NCBI GenBank assembly: GCA_024291935.2
Contig: CM044311.1
Coordinates: 28,462,001-28,526,000, forward strand
Reading direction: 5' to 3'
DNA length: 64,000 nucleotides
Source: Okapia johnstoni
Taxonomy: Eukaryota; Chordata; Mammalia; Artiodactyla; Giraffidae
This document shows, one piece after another, positions 47,945 through 60,229 of the stretch. Position numbers and translations under genes: made by a program. Numbering within the stretch: position 1 is the stretch's first letter; the number at the start of each line of letters is the position of its first letter. The notes under the pieces were generated by a model. It searched no databases, was not told the origin of the DNA, and saw nothing but the letters and a program-made list of their open reading frames with translations.

Positions 47945-48110
47945 ACTTAGGGGACACCATATATAATGCTATGTGCTTTGCAAGTCTTAGCTCATGAAAT
48001 CTTTTTTTATGGTCTTATTAATTAGATAACATATCTCCAAAGTCTTAGAAAAGTTAAGTTAGTTTGTGAACCAAGATTCAAAACCTGAACTCTTAGCTTT
48101 AGTATGTTAC
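47945..48110 (-). repeat. MIR SINE fragment, antisense
   Basis: 'tgctatgtgctttgcaagtc', 'tagctcatgaaatc' and 'aaccaagattcaaaacctg' follow antisense MIR. The 100-codon frame at 48066-48368 begins in this MIR. Confidence 0.65.
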
Positions 48111-48789
48111 ACATTTTTAGGTATCTTTGAAGTCAAGTGTCTTCACAGTATCCCTGTTATGATCGATTACACTGTGAACAGTATTTTTCATTATAAAAAT
48201 CAAAGGACTTTTGAAATTCAAGTGAAAATGTTTAAGATTTTTAAAAATGATGTTTCTTTAGCAGAATTGAAATTGATTTGTCTCTTATCACTGACAGGAC
48301 TGATACTTTTTGGCAAGCTGTTAGTTTTAGTTCCTCTAGTTAGTGAAAATAAAACAAAGATCAGGTAGCACTCAAGGAAACTCTCTGTGCAGCATAAAAA
48401 TCTGGCAGTTTGCTTTTAATGGATGATCTTGTAAACAGAAGGATAGTGGAATCAGTAGGCATGTGGTCACTAAGCAGCATCACATTTTTAAAGTATCAGG
48501 TCATAGTAAAATACCGGTATATGGGTCCACTTTAAATTGCTGAGTCAGCTAGTTAGGAATTAGAAATGCCAGATTCTGGGTTTGCACTGTTATCTTGTAA
48601 AAAGATCATTTAAAATACCTGAGTATCCAAAGCATTTGCAATGTGATACTACTTTAGATCCTATTATACTACTTGATTTTGGAAAGGATAGATTTTTGCC
48701 TAATTAGCGTAAAATTATATTAAAACAATTATATAAGTTATTATCCATAGCAATAAGGAGCATAAAGAGGGGAAAAGTAGCATCTCTGG
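48111..48789. other. Unassigned AT-rich sequence
   Basis: No gene or repeat family recognised. Confidence 0.5.
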
Positions 48790-48935
48790 AGGACTTGCTG
48801 TGTTGGGTGTTTTATATGTATTATTTAATCTTCACAACTCTCCTCCTAGATAAGCTGGTATTGTCCACATTAAATGGAGGAATAAAAAGTTTTACCTAGA
48901 GTTACAGAACTGGTGGCTGAGCCCTAGTGTTTTTA
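48790..48935 (-). repeat. MIR SINE, antisense
   Basis: 'tgtattatttaatcttcaca', 'ataagctggtattgtccac' and 'acagaactggtggctgagcc' follow antisense MIR. Confidence 0.72.
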
Positions 48936-51900
48936 TTTTTAAAGCTTGTGGTATCTTTCAGAAATAAAAACTGGAGGGACTTTTTTACCTTACAGGTTGT
49001 TGAAAGGTGTAAAAGAACGCTTTTCAGAAATGAGCTGTGGAAGATGAAACTTAGATTTCCTTCAGCATAAATTGTTGAGATTGACAGAGGGTAGATTGGA
49101 GTGGTGTCTAGTCCTATGAGTAGCCAGTACCGGAATGTAAAATAGTTTATGAAATCGAGCGTCTCAGTCCTGGTATTTCGTTGTTACCATTCTTGATTTT
49201 AGTTGGTTACTTCCAGTCTTTTGTTACCAGACCCACCCCTGATAAAGGGCTAAATACTTAACACTGCAAAATATATAGCTTACCTTTTGTAATCATATAA
49301 GTGCTTTTTTTTTTTTACTGGCATTCTTTTTAAAGAAGTAAAAACTGATTATTGAACAGAGATTTTAAGAAGGTTTGACCATTTTTATCCCTTCTTAGAC
49401 ATAATTTTACAAATAAGATTTGAGTCATGTCAACTATCTGATGACCATTTTCTTGATTATATAGTAGCTATTCAAAGCATGTTCTTACTTAGTTTTGTTC
49501 CAATATGCAATTTTTAGTGTGTAATTTTGTTCTTCCATTTTGCTGGTTATGCAGAACTCCACTTAGCCCTTTTATTCCGAACATGGGTTCCAACCATTTC
49601 TACTTCACAGTGTTTATGCTACTGAGTAATATATTTAGAACAAAAATATTGGCAAATTTGAGAATGTTTTTAGCAGATTGAAAGATTTTTTTTTTTTCCC
49701 CTGTATGTCACTCTTTTGAGTATTCCTACAGTGTGTATACTTTTAAGGGGGTATAGAGGAGATACCTTACTTGGTAAGTCAGCTTCAGTAGTAATTTTGT
49801 GACAGACCTGTGTTTACAAGTTAGATATTTTGGGGAGAAACACTAAGTTTTTGATTTGGGAATTTAAATGATATTCTCTTATGTAAATATAATACAGAAA
49901 CTTATAAATCATTTCTGTTACTGGATCAAAATGCACAAAACTTATAAATGTCTTCCTTCTGTGGGTAAAAGGAGGAGGATAGGATGAAAGAAGACATTTT
50001 TTTCTATCTAGAATGAGAATACATACTTAGCCCTGAAAGGAGCATCAGCCTTAAATGATAGAGAAGAAATAGAAAGGCAGAGTGATTGCACTTAGCCATA
50101 CCAAGACCATTCTCAAGAAGGGCCTCAAAATAAGGAGCTAAATAACTAGCTCCAGGGAAATGCAATAGAATCTTAAAGAGGATCTTGTTGAGCCTAATGC
50201 TTCTCAACAAGTAAAGTGAGGCACAAAAAAAATTGTAACACATGGTTACTTTTTGTCTTTCCTCTGTGTCTTTCATAGCCCTAGAGTTTGGGGAGTTAGT
50301 CCAGTGTCCTCTCTGTTGGTCCCACCCAGCTCTTCTTGAAAACAAGTATTTTACCTCATATGCAGGAAGGATTTGAACGAGATGTCGTTGGACACCTGTA
50401 GCAGTGGAACCTTCTGCCTCTTTTTCTTGTTTATTCTACCATGGGATATTTGTTATTTCTGACTCCTTCCTTTGGGCAATTGTTGAAACTTTTGGAGCCA
50501 AGGCTGTTATCTAGGGCCAGGAGCCACCAAGGTTTATTTAAGAAGAATTGGAGACCGGTTGAAACCCAGTAAAGGACATTAAAGAAGCACCTGGAACCTT
50601 AGGCATAACCTGGCTGTACCTGACCCAGAGTAACCCAGCTTCTCACCCTCCCAGCTTCACTAATGAACTTTGATTGCAGGCACTGTAAGAGTGTGATGCT
50701 GCTTGCAGTTAGATGTCTTGCCTATTTAGGGGCATAATTTGCTAGAGATGGTAGAGGTAGCCAAATCAAGATCCCCCTTATGTGATATTTTACTATTTGG
50801 CCCTCTGAGCAAGAACCATCTGGTCTTTAATTTCCTTGCCAACTTCACTACAACCCATCTACCTACCTTTGTGCTGGGTTCCACTTTAAGAATTTATTTT
50901 CCAGTCTGTTCATACATGAATTGGAATACCAGCATCTCCGTTAAGATTTTATTACTGCTTATCTAGTTCCTACCTTAGCTTCCTAGCACGGACACATACC
51001 CTCTTCTAACTAATAGCCGTGGTACCTTCTTGTATATTAGACAAAGGCATTCTCTCTAAGCTTGCCTTTCTTTCATCCATTCATTCTCAAGGCCTTGAAC
51101 CTTGCTCAAAGGCTCATCATTCAGAGTTTGGACAATCCTAGGCTGACCCAGAGTTGGGCATTGATACTTGCATGATTCAGTATTAATAACCCACCCCATC
51201 CCATCCCATCCACTCCACATTTCCCAACACAGAGAATATGAATATGGTCTTGATGTCAGTCTCAGGAGCCTTTGTAGTTCTGAGTGTCCACAGCAGCATG
51301 AGTAAATCAGGTGGAATTAAAGACTTAGGAGTTAAAAGAGGGAAAGAAGAAAGTAAACCATTTGAGAGGTTGGGAGGGGTAGAGAAAGGCAAGAAGAAAC
51401 AAGGGATGGAGGAAAAAAATACATATTTAAGAACTGGAACAGCTCTTGATTATGCCCTTGGCTAGTGGCACTACAGTCATGAGTTGAACCCAACTGATGG
51501 GGTCTTACTCTGAGGTCTTAGGAAGCAATCTTGAATCTAATAGTCCAGATGTGTTGTCTTAGCAAAATTACAAAATGGAAGAAGTCAGAAAGATGGACAA
51601 GGAAATTGGCTCATCTGTGTCTTTCATGATTCCTTTTTTCCTTGATTGAAGGAAGATCAATATTTTGTTTTACTTTTCATGAGAAAAAATGAGTCTTCAT
51701 TTCTTTTCTAATGGTCTAAAGGAATTGTTCTCTTTTTGAATATGAGAAATTGTCTTTGACGTCAGAACATTTCAGTCTCCTCGGCCTACGCACCGTATAG
51801 AATATATATGCTCATGTAGAGTCAATAACTTTAGAGTTAGTTAAACTGCTTGGCTAATATGAGAATAAAGATTTATCTACTTGTAAATTCAATAGAGTAG

Positions 51901-53029
51901 GAAAATGATAAATTAAACTGTAAAGTTCTTCAACATCAGTAAGTTTCACACCGCTGCACGGATAACTTGACGAAAGGACATGTTCAGCCAGATGGCCTGT
52001 GCTGGCCTCCTTCCCATCCCTGCAAAAGATATGTTATTCACTCCCAGGGTAACTCAGGGAAAGAGCTGCTTGTGGAATTAAAACAACCAATGTCCAATTA
52101 ACCCCTGTTTTGGTCAGTGTTTCCTACACAGTTTGGATAATTGGCATACTTTAGTTTCATCAAGGGAGGCAGCTGGTTTATCGGTTAGTTCAGGCCCTAG
52201 GGAATAAGAAATCTGAAATTCTGTTATCAGCTCTGCTCCTGCAAACTCTCAGTATGACCTTGAACATCTTCTTTACCTCCTTGTGTCGCTCTCCCATTTG
52301 AAAATCAGAGATATGCGTTGGATGTAGACCTAGTACATGAGATGGAGGTTCTGTAGGAAAAGTGAGGGAAAAGAGTGTTGATATTGGCACAGGTCTTTAA
52401 ACCATGGATTTGAGGGCATGGTTTGCCTCACATAGTATTACTGCAGTAGCTTAGGGATGCTGCCTTTGCATGGAACAGAAAGAAGCCTATTCAACAAAGC
52501 TCAAGTAGAGGGAGATTTATTAGAGGCATATAGTAGGCTCTTCAGGCATCCAGTGATAGGTGAGCATTGCACTTCCTTGAAACTGGAAAACCATTCATCA
52601 GCTCCTTGCTGCCTGTTCTCTCTCTTCCTTTTTGCCTTCCTCATTCCGCTTCTGTCTCTGCACCTCTGTCATTCTTTTCTCTCAGCATACTGACTTCTCT
52701 GTATGAGCTGTGAAATGTGGCCTCATTAAAGCAACCCCAAAATGAAGGTTTTCAGTCTCTGTGAATTACATATCCCGAGAGACGAAAGGAATTGGTCCTG
52801 TTTAGTCACATTCTCAACGTGGTCCATTCCCCGGGGCTAGGGATCGGGGAATAGGTTCTTTATGGAAAAAGCCGAGGGAAGGAAAAAATGATAGGCATCT
52901 TTTGTACGTGAAATGAGTGACCCTTTGGCTTAAGTAAACGTGTCTTACAAAATCACCAAGTTAAAGAGTTAATTAGCTAGATTATTAAAATGCAGATCTG
53001 AACTATTTTTTTAGTTTTTCAGGATACAT
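48936..53029. other. Unassigned sequence, 4.1 kb, no young repeat
   Basis: No Bov SINE or BovB. T tracts at about 49307 and 49688. 50740-51130 is C/T-rich and might be an eroded L2. 52440-52960 looks like an old interspersed repeat ('gagatttattagaggcatat' then C/T-rich sequence) of a family I cannot name. Short frames on both strands have no known domain. Confidence 0.35.
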
Positions 53030-53140
53030 GTAGAATACGTTCAAGCATTTAACAGACAATATCAGGCATGGAGATACAAATGCCAAAGACGGTGTCTCGG
53101 CTCTCAAGGAGCTTTATGTGGGGTGACTGGAAAGTGAAGA
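53030..53140 (-). repeat. L2 LINE fragment, antisense
   Basis: 'caggcatggagatacaaatg' followed by 'tctcggctctcaaggagct' fits the antisense L2 3' end. Confidence 0.65.
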
Positions 53141-53189
53141 AAATTTGATCAAGTCCCCTAGCCTCGGCTCTGTCGGTAGAATTTTAATG

Positions 53190-53610
53190 TTAATCTCATG
53201 CTTAGAAAATGCCAGGCATGTTCCATTCCATGTCATAGAACAGCTTGAGGAGGTAGATACTATTATGATTTCAATTTTACAGCTAAAGAAACCAAGCCCC
53301 AGAATGCATTGGTCGCTTGACCAGAGTTCAGTTCTGTTCAGTTGCTCAGTTGTGTCCGACTGTTTGTGACCCCATGGACTGCAGCACGCCAGGCCTCCCT
53401 GTCCATCACCAACTCCTGGACTTTGCTCAAACTCATGTCGATCAAGTCAGTGATGCCTCCAACCATCTCATCCTCTGTTGTCCCCTTCTTTTCCTGCCTT
53501 CAATCTTTCCCAGCATCAGAGTCTTGACCAGAGCTACCCACTGACAAACGCAAGAGTCAGGAATCCAAAGACTGTTCTCGTAACGACTGTGCTATGTGAT
53601 CTTTCTTGTA
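53190..53610 (-). repeat. MIR SINE, split by BovB
   Basis: Left half has 'aggaggtagatactattatg' and 'acagctaaagaaaccaagc'; after the insertion the MIR continues 'agagtcaggaatccaaagac' and 'taacgactgtgctatgtg'. The two halves join without loss once the BovB and one duplication copy are removed. Confidence 0.85.
53327..53522 (-). mobile_element. BovB 3' end, 196 bp, with 11-bp target duplication
   Basis: Antisense 3' end of BovB (ttcagttctgttcagttgct to 'cccagcatcagagt'), strongly 5'-truncated. The perfect duplication cttgaccagag is at 53316-53326 and 53523-53533, inside a MIR. Confidence 0.96.
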
Positions 53611-53943
53611 AAAGCAAGAGCGACAACAGACACAGATTTTAGAGTAGGAAAAGTAATCCAGAGTTCTACAGGTGCTATAAAGTCATTTGCTTTACCAAAT
53701 GTTTTCAAATCCATCGTTATAGTCCATGGAAATGTAAACTCACAGGGAAGGCTGGAACTCAGAAAAACCTCCATTGGTTTTGGATGAACCGCTTACTGGC
53801 TAGTCACTGAATTGCTTGTATGTTAAAATGGGAATGAATGTAATACCAATATAATATTAACCAACCTCAGGAGGAGAATCAAAGAAAGCATAACTTGGTA
53901 ATTCATTGGAAAAGGAGGCCTAAAGGACTTGGGGGAGAGCAGG

Positions 53944-53968
53944 TTTTTTTTTTTTTTTTTTTTTTTTT
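53944..53968. repeat. 25-bp T homopolymer
   Basis: Pure T run about 20 bp before a Bov-tA SINE. It is not the tail of that SINE, which is on the plus strand with its own duplication. Confidence 0.95.
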
Positions 53969-53990
53969 AATGTACAGTAAACTTAGTAAG

Positions 53991-54199
53991 GGGCTTCCCT
54001 AGTAGCTCAGTGGTAAAGAATCCACACGTAATACAGAAGATGCAGGTTCGATCTCTGGGATGGGAAGATCCCCTGGAGAAGGAAATGGCAACCCATTCCA
54101 GTGTTCCTGCGTGGGAAATCCCATGGACAGAGGAGCCCGGTGGGCTACAGTCCATGGGGTTGCAGAGAGTCAGACATGACTTAGCGGCTAAACAACAAC
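53991..54199 (+). repeat. Bov-tA SINE, full-length
   Basis: Sense copy from 'gggcttccctagtagctcag' to an AAC-rich tail. The likely target duplication is imperfect: aaacttagtaag (53979-53990) and aaactcagtagg (54200-54211), 10 of 12 matching. Confidence 0.95.
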
Positions 54200-54211
54200 A
54201 AACTCAGTAGG

Positions 54212-54579
54212 AGCCGGCAGTCTGTGGTGGAGAGCTCCCAGGAGTATCTATATGCTACTTTGGCCAGTCAGGAATTTATAAAGAATGTCATCCTTGCAGA
54301 CCGGTGTCCAGGTTCACGTGTGTGTATTCCTTTGTTTGTCCTTTGCTAGACTCCTTCAACAGTGGCATTTAACTGTCTTATCTAGACCTTAACAAGGTGA
54401 TGGATTTAGTCAGTGGAATAATGTTTCTAATGTTTGAAGGATAATTGAAAGATTAGCCTTGTTTTCTGTGGCCCCCAAGGACTAATGATCAGTGTAAAGG
54501 AGACAGATTATAGTCCAGTGCAAGGATGAATAGCATACTATTGCGGTTGTGCGAATATGGAATGAGTTCTCTGAATAGT
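54212..54579. other. Unassigned sequence
   Basis: No family or gene signal recognised. Confidence 0.5.
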
Positions 54580-54800
54580 GGGTAATCGTTGCCGAGCACC
54601 CGCCCTGAGCCCCGGCGCTGTGCTGAGCACTACATGAGCATTGTCAGGTTTAGTCCCCACAGAGGCTCTGTGAAGTTGGTATTGGTTTTTATTTATTTAT
54701 AAATAAAACTTTTGAGAGTAGTTAACTTGCCCAAAGTCATGCAGTTGGCTAAGTGAGAGAGCCAGAAATTGAACCCAGAGCCATCTGATTCTAAAAAGTA
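54580..54800 (-). repeat. MIR SINE, nearly full-length, antisense
   Basis: 'gctgtgctgagcactacatg', 'aggctctgtgaagttggtat', 'aacttgcccaaagtcatgca' and 'agccagaaattgaacccaga' in order. Confidence 0.88.
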
Positions 54801-55772
54801 CCACCTTAGAATACAATCCATGGTCACTGGAGGTTTTCAGAAGTAACCTAGACAACCAGTGTTAGCATACAGGTTATTAAAGGGGTTTAAGCATTACATG
54901 GGAAGATTGGTTAGGCAGGTGACCTTTCAACTCTTTCCTAATTGGTCCCATTATGTTGGTAGAATCCATTTGCTGTTAGGAAAATGATAGCTAGTGGTAG
55001 AATCATCACAGGAAGATAGGTTTCTCTATCAAAAATGAGCTGCTGTGCCGTTTTTATACAAATTCCATAAGTTTGTATTCCCAGTGTTAGGGAGGCTAGA
55101 ATATTTGTCAGTTTAGCTTTGAAAAGAAGTCAGTAGTCCCAGTGAATAAAGTGTCTGCCCCCAAATCCCCACAATATTTTATGATAGGCAAGGAAATTTG
55201 ATTTTAAAATGTAATTACTGTAAAACAAATGCTTTAGTAGCTTTTGGAGCATAGTATGATTCATTTTGTTTTTAATACATATTAAAGACTTACTGTACAT
55301 TTTAGAAAATTGTGTTTTCAGACTTGTCTCCATCTACATCAAAGTTAGCTATTTTCTGAACCCACATGACTTCTTAACCTCCTCAGACCCGAAAGACATC
55401 ATTTAGATTTGATACCCTGCATGAGGCAGATGGGGGAAGTTTACTCCTTCACCACAGGTTAAAGGAGGGAATTCCCTTGATTTCGTATTACTGCTAATAG
55501 CAGCGTGACACGTTGACTCTTCTTGCATCAGTATTCCAGACCTGCCTGGACAATGTTTGTTTTGTTTGATTGGTTTTCACATTTTCAGGTATAAAGTCTT
55601 TTTAAAGTAATTTAATCCCTTTTACATATTCTAACTGAATCACTTTCTGGCAGGATATTGTTTTTATTTAGCCAGACACAGTACAAGCTCATACTTGAAA
55701 CACTTCAGCAAATACAGGTTCAGATGAAAAAGATCATCCTAAGGATAGCTTTGACCAGTTTGATTTAATCTT
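54801..55772. other. Unassigned AT-rich sequence
   Basis: No family or gene signal recognised. Confidence 0.5.
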
Positions 55773-55780
55773 TGTCACAC

Positions 55781-56083
55781 CCTGATAGTTCAGTTGGTAA
55801 ACAATTCGCCTGCAGTGCAGGAGACCCCAGTTGGATTCCTGGATCAGGAAGATCCACTAGAGAAGGGATAGGCTACCCACTGCAGTATTCTTGGGCTTCC
55901 CTTGTGGCTCAGCTGGTAAAGAATCCACCTGCAATGCGGGAGACTTGGCTTTGATCCCTGGGTTGGGAAGATCCCCTGGAGAAGGGAAAGGCTACCCAAT
56001 ACAGTATTCTGGCCTGGAGAATTCCATGAACTGTATAGTCCATGGGGTCACAAAGAATTGGGACACAACTGATCATGTTTCAC
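55781..56083 (+). repeat. Tandem Bov-tA dimer with one target duplication
   Basis: A head-truncated first unit (55781-55890) containing 'gttcagttggtaaacaattc' and 'gcctgcagtgcaggagacc' runs directly into a full second unit starting 'gggcttcccttgtggctcag' at 55892. Only the outer edges carry a duplication, tgtcacac, at 55773-55780 and 56084-56091, so the dimer moved as one unit. Confidence 0.93.
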
Positions 56084-56091
56084 TGTCACAC

Positions 56092-56382
56092 AATTTAAAG
56101 GGTTCAAGTTGTGTGGTATATAATTATTATCTACTTCAGTGGTTTACTTGTCAAATGACCAAAGAGAAATCTCTCACTTGTGGTTAATATATGATGCAAA
56201 GTTAATTCATAAAGGCTTTCTTTCCCCATATCATTATGTCCTTTTTAGGATGAGTTTGGTTTTTCTGAGTTTTCAAGGATTGAATCTTTCAATATGATAC
56301 TTCTTTCTTAAATACAGTCTTCATTGTAAGAAAATTTAACAATGAAATGTTTAATATAAATCGATTTTATTCAACTTCCTGT
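56092..56382. other. Unassigned AT-rich sequence
   Basis: No family or gene signal recognised. Confidence 0.5.
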
Positions 56383-56393
56383 GCAATGAGTAG

Positions 56394-56549
56394 CCCTTTC
56401 ATGCATTGGAGAAGGAAATGGCATTCCACACCAGTATTCTTACCTGCAGAATCCTAGGGATGGCGGAGCCTGGTGGGCTGCCGTCTATGGGGTCGCACAG
56501 AGTCGGACACGACTGAAGCGACTTAGCAGCAGCAGCAGCAGCAGCAGCA
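56394..56549 (+). repeat. Bov-A2-type SINE with (AGC)n tail and 11-bp target duplication
   Basis: Sense copy from 'ccctttcatgcattggagaa' to 'acgactgaagcgacttagc', passing into an AGC repeat at about 56525-56552. The perfect duplication gcaatgagtag is at 56383-56393 and 56550-56560. Confidence 0.95.
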
Positions 56550-56560
56550 GCAATGAGTAG

Positions 56561-56994
56561 TTTGGGAGAGGAAAAATGATGAAAAGCTTTATGATACCAG
56601 AATTTTGAAACGTTTTCTCATTTTTGTTTATAGTCTATGAGTATAGTAGGTCTTATAAACCTTAGCCAGGAAGACACTGATTAAAGGAAACTGAATGAAT
56701 ATGATCCTTTTTTTTTTATAAACATATGTTAAACATTCACTTATGAATATCTACGTCTTGAGTTTTTCTAACAGAATGTGCACGTTTTCCAAAACCACAG
56801 AACTTCTTGCGTAGAATAAAATACTTTTGTAAAATTTTTTGTTAGTTTACATTCAGGGGAGAGGGTGATGTCTTGAATTTGAAACCAAACATTATAATAG
56901 CATTGTCATACTGTCTTCAATCTTAAAGTACCTTACAATTATGACAGCCCACCCTTCATTTTATAGTTTGAGGCTTTAGGAGTTTGACTTGTGT
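56561..56994. other. Unassigned AT-rich sequence
   Basis: No family or gene signal recognised. Confidence 0.5.
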
Positions 56995-57250
56995 GTTCTG
57001 CTGGGAGTGCTGTCTCTGCCAGGTGCTAGGATGTAAGATGACAAAAGTATAATCCTTGTCCAGAAGAAGTTTACATTCCAGCTGAGGGCCAGGCATAAAC
57101 AACACAAAATAGTTTTGTAATGAGATGATTGAAAGATCTACTGAGTTCTGTAAAGTCCCAGAGATGAGAAATTTGCTTCAGCCTGTGTAGTTTAGGGAAG
57201 GTTGCCCAAGGAGGAAGAGGGTATGGCCTCAGCTGAGACTTAGAGAATAG
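56995..57250 (-). repeat. L2 LINE fragment, antisense
   Basis: 'tctgccaggtgctaggatgt', 'aagaagtttacattccagct', 'aaggttgcccaaggaggaag' and 'gcctcagctgagacttagag' follow antisense L2. The 106-codon minus frame at 57071-57391 is read through this repeat. Confidence 0.78.
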
Positions 57251-57456
57251 AAAAAAATACCTGATTCCTTTAGCTTGATTGTGAGCCACTGGAACGTCAT
57301 TCTGTGATACATTTTTAATTATGATATACTTTATCAAATGTTGATGATGGTAGGAATTATTTGAGTGAAAAGAGGAAAGGATACTGAGCAAAAGGTTCTT
57401 TTCTTTCTTATTTTTCCCACTGTTAGGTCTTAGTCATAGTCTCATGTGTAATGACA

Positions 57457-57686
57457 GGTCTTCCTAGCTTGGTGCAGTGGTAAAGAATCAGCCTGCCAGT
57501 GCAGGAGATGCAAGAGATGTGGGTTCGATCCCTGGGTCTGGAATATTCCTTGGAGTAGGGAATGGCAACCCACTCCATTATTCTTGCCTGGAAAATTCTA
57601 TGGACAGAGGAGCCTGGCAGGCTGTACAGTCCACAGGATCACAAAGAGTTGAACATGACTGAGGACGCACACACACACACACACAC
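57457..57686 (+). repeat. Bov-tA SINE with (CA)n tail and 11-bp target duplication
   Basis: Sense copy from 'gtcttcctagcttggtgcag' to a CA repeat at 57666-57686. The perfect duplication gtgtaatgaca is at 57446-57456 and 57687-57697. Confidence 0.96.
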
Positions 57687-57697
57687 GTGTAATGACA

Positions 57698-60190
57698 AGA
57701 AATTAATTACAATAAAACAAATTAGTCATTTTACATATGTTCTACAATTGAAAGCATGATAAATATCAGAACAATAAAACAATATAGAGGAAATATTGAC
57801 ATAAGAATGTAAGTAATTGATATTGGCATTGAACAATTACTAAAGAGAGAAGTGTCAGTATGGTATCTATATTTGCCAGTCCACATGTCATCATTCTGTC
57901 TCCACCAAAATGAAAAGAAAGAAAATAAGAAAAATGAGGTATATAATAGAAATTCTCACAAAGCTAAAGTATTTCATTTTTCGATATTAAAATGTTTTAA
58001 TTTTATTAAATGATGCTCATAGTACATAGTATTAAATAATGCTTATAGTAGCAGTTGTTCCTAATGATGTTAATTACCTTAAAAGGTAATGATCTGAAAT
58101 ATTTTTAGTCCAATAAATGAAGACAGGAAGGCACAGACCTAGACTATTCTCCCTGTTTCTTCTCCAACTCATAGGAGCCTCTTGTAAAGCCTGCTCACTA
58201 CCTGCACTCCAATCTCTAGCTGAGTGTCAGGTGCCGTGGCTGAGGCTGTACCAACTGCCCGGCTCGTGGACTGAGCGTGCCGGAGACCTTGGCACCAGCA
58301 AAGCTGGGTCTCAGACTGGCAGTTACTGGCAGTCTGACTTCAGTAGTGCCTGACTTCAGACATCACTTCAGACATTTGCTTATATGTTGTTTAGTTGCTA
58401 ACTAAGTTGTGTCCTTATGTGTACCGATGAGCAAAAGAGACATTGTGGAAAGGCGTGGGTGACAGTTTCACATTCAAAATGAAATCACTGAAAGTAAATA
58501 GCATACTGATTGCATGCCAGTAGTTTCATCTACTTAGTTGAAAAACCATATTTTAATGTTACCTGTTAATATTTAAAGACATGGAGATTCTCCAGGTACA
58601 TTGTGCATATTCTTGTTGTTTTGCTTATTAATCCTCTGGGGCAGGAACCTGTTAGGTACATTGACTTTTCCCCTTCCCACACATATCATCACTGTTTCTC
58701 TCTGTCCGTGGATTGTGTCTGTAGTGATAGCTCTCTGCCACAGACTAAAACCCTTAATCTAGAAAACTTTGTGTTGTGGGCCATTATGGGCAAGTGGGAT
58801 ATCGTGATGTTTATACTGTTTCTGGAAAATCAAAGTTCACCCAGCAGGGCAGCATTTTCACCCAGGACATATTTATTAATTGATGAGTGATTCCTCTAAA
58901 TAGACTTCAGTATATTTTACAAGGAATTCTGTTTGTTTTAAAATAGAAAATATGTCAACAGATTTTGTTATCAAAGTTTGTTGTACAAATCGGTGCCCAT
59001 TACTGGTAATTTTGATAAACTCATGGTCTGCTTCAGCCTGATAAAGGAAGTTCCATTTGCAGTGATATTTAATTTGATAAATATTTTTGTCCTTTTTTCT
59101 TTGTTATCAAGAAACTAGAAGATCTTCTAGGATAGGACAATTCTGGTATTTTCATTCAAACCTACTTAATTCTTCAAAAACAATTTTGCAAGATGAAAAA
59201 CTGATAACTGAGAACATTTATATGTTCATGTATCATAATTTGCAAATTATATAAAGCTACAGCAGATGAAACTTAATTTAACAAGGAAGGCATTTCTATT
59301 ATAAATTTACCCCAACATTAAGAATGCATTTTATGCATTCTTAAAAATAATTTCTTGATCAGAATGGTTCAGTAAGAACATTCATCACATAACTCTTGGT
59401 TTCATAAATGTAACTTAAGATAAATTAAGTTTTTTGCTTGAACAGCTGAAACAAAAGGCATGTTTTTATTAGATAATCACACTATTAATTAATATACTCC
59501 ATTAAGAATCACTTTTGTTGCTGCTGTTGTTAACCAAAGTTTCTTCCTATATGGATAATTTGGAAATTATTATGAAAGACTATGGATACACTGTAAAGTT
59601 TTTCTGGTTGAACCAATTTTTATTCGTTATATCTATATTTGAGAAGAAGTGACCCAAGATGTTGAGCAGTAGACAGTTTCCATTTTAGCTGGTACAAAGG
59701 CTTGGAGGTCTGGGGGAGCATGGTGGATTCAGGACCCTGTATGTTAAATTAACTTCAAATTTGTCATGTGTCAGGGATCAGTTATAACATGAATACATAA
59801 ATATTTAAGCATAAATATACATACACCTAAAAACTCATGATTCTGAAACATACATACACTAGTTTCTTTTTTTAATTCCCTGATCCAATACAACAGTTTT
59901 TAACAGAACCTACTTTTTTACAAAAAGTGCATAAAGATCTTGTCTTCAAAGATGGGGAACAGTTTTAAAACAGAGTGTACCCTATGAGTAAAGGCAGAGT
60001 GTCTCCTCAGTGTACTAAAAACCCCAGGAGCTTTGATCAAATGCCAGCTGTTACATCAGTTCTGTTGGTAATCTTTCTTACTGATCTATGACCTTGACCT
60101 TGTGCTTATGTCTGTATGTCAAATCTATTTTAGGAATGGGGAAAGTATATTGAGTTTAATAGGATTCATACTCCAACCTCAAAGGATGTA

Positions 60191-60191
<1 letters not shown>
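57698..60191. other. Unassigned sequence with a GC-richer patch at 58130-58380
   Basis: 58130-58380 is distinctly richer in G, C and CpG than its surroundings and holds repeated 'tgacttcag' and 'cttcagacat' motifs near 58335-58375. I do not recognise a family; an old LTR or an orphan element is possible. A 29-bp Bov-like scrap at 58387-58415 (ttgtttagttgctaac, then 'ttgtgtcc') is too short to call. The rest is AT-rich. Confidence 0.35.

Positions 60192-60228
<37 letters not shown>
60192..60228. repeat. (TG)n microsatellite
   Basis: Pure TG repeat of about 18 units, very likely length-variable. Confidence 0.96.

Positions 60229-60229
<1 letters not shown>

Noticed and set aside
48066..48368. 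100-codon plus-strand open frame
   Set aside because: It begins inside an antisense MIR and has a hydrophobic, AT-driven composition without a recognised domain.
52440..52960. Possible LTR element
   Set aside because: The composition suggests an old repeat, but I could not find paired ends, a duplication or a primer-binding site, so it is left unassigned.
56525..56552. Regularly spaced AGC repeats as a possible array
   Set aside because: It is a trinucleotide microsatellite at a SINE tail. There are no spacers and no CRISPR structure anywhere in the window.
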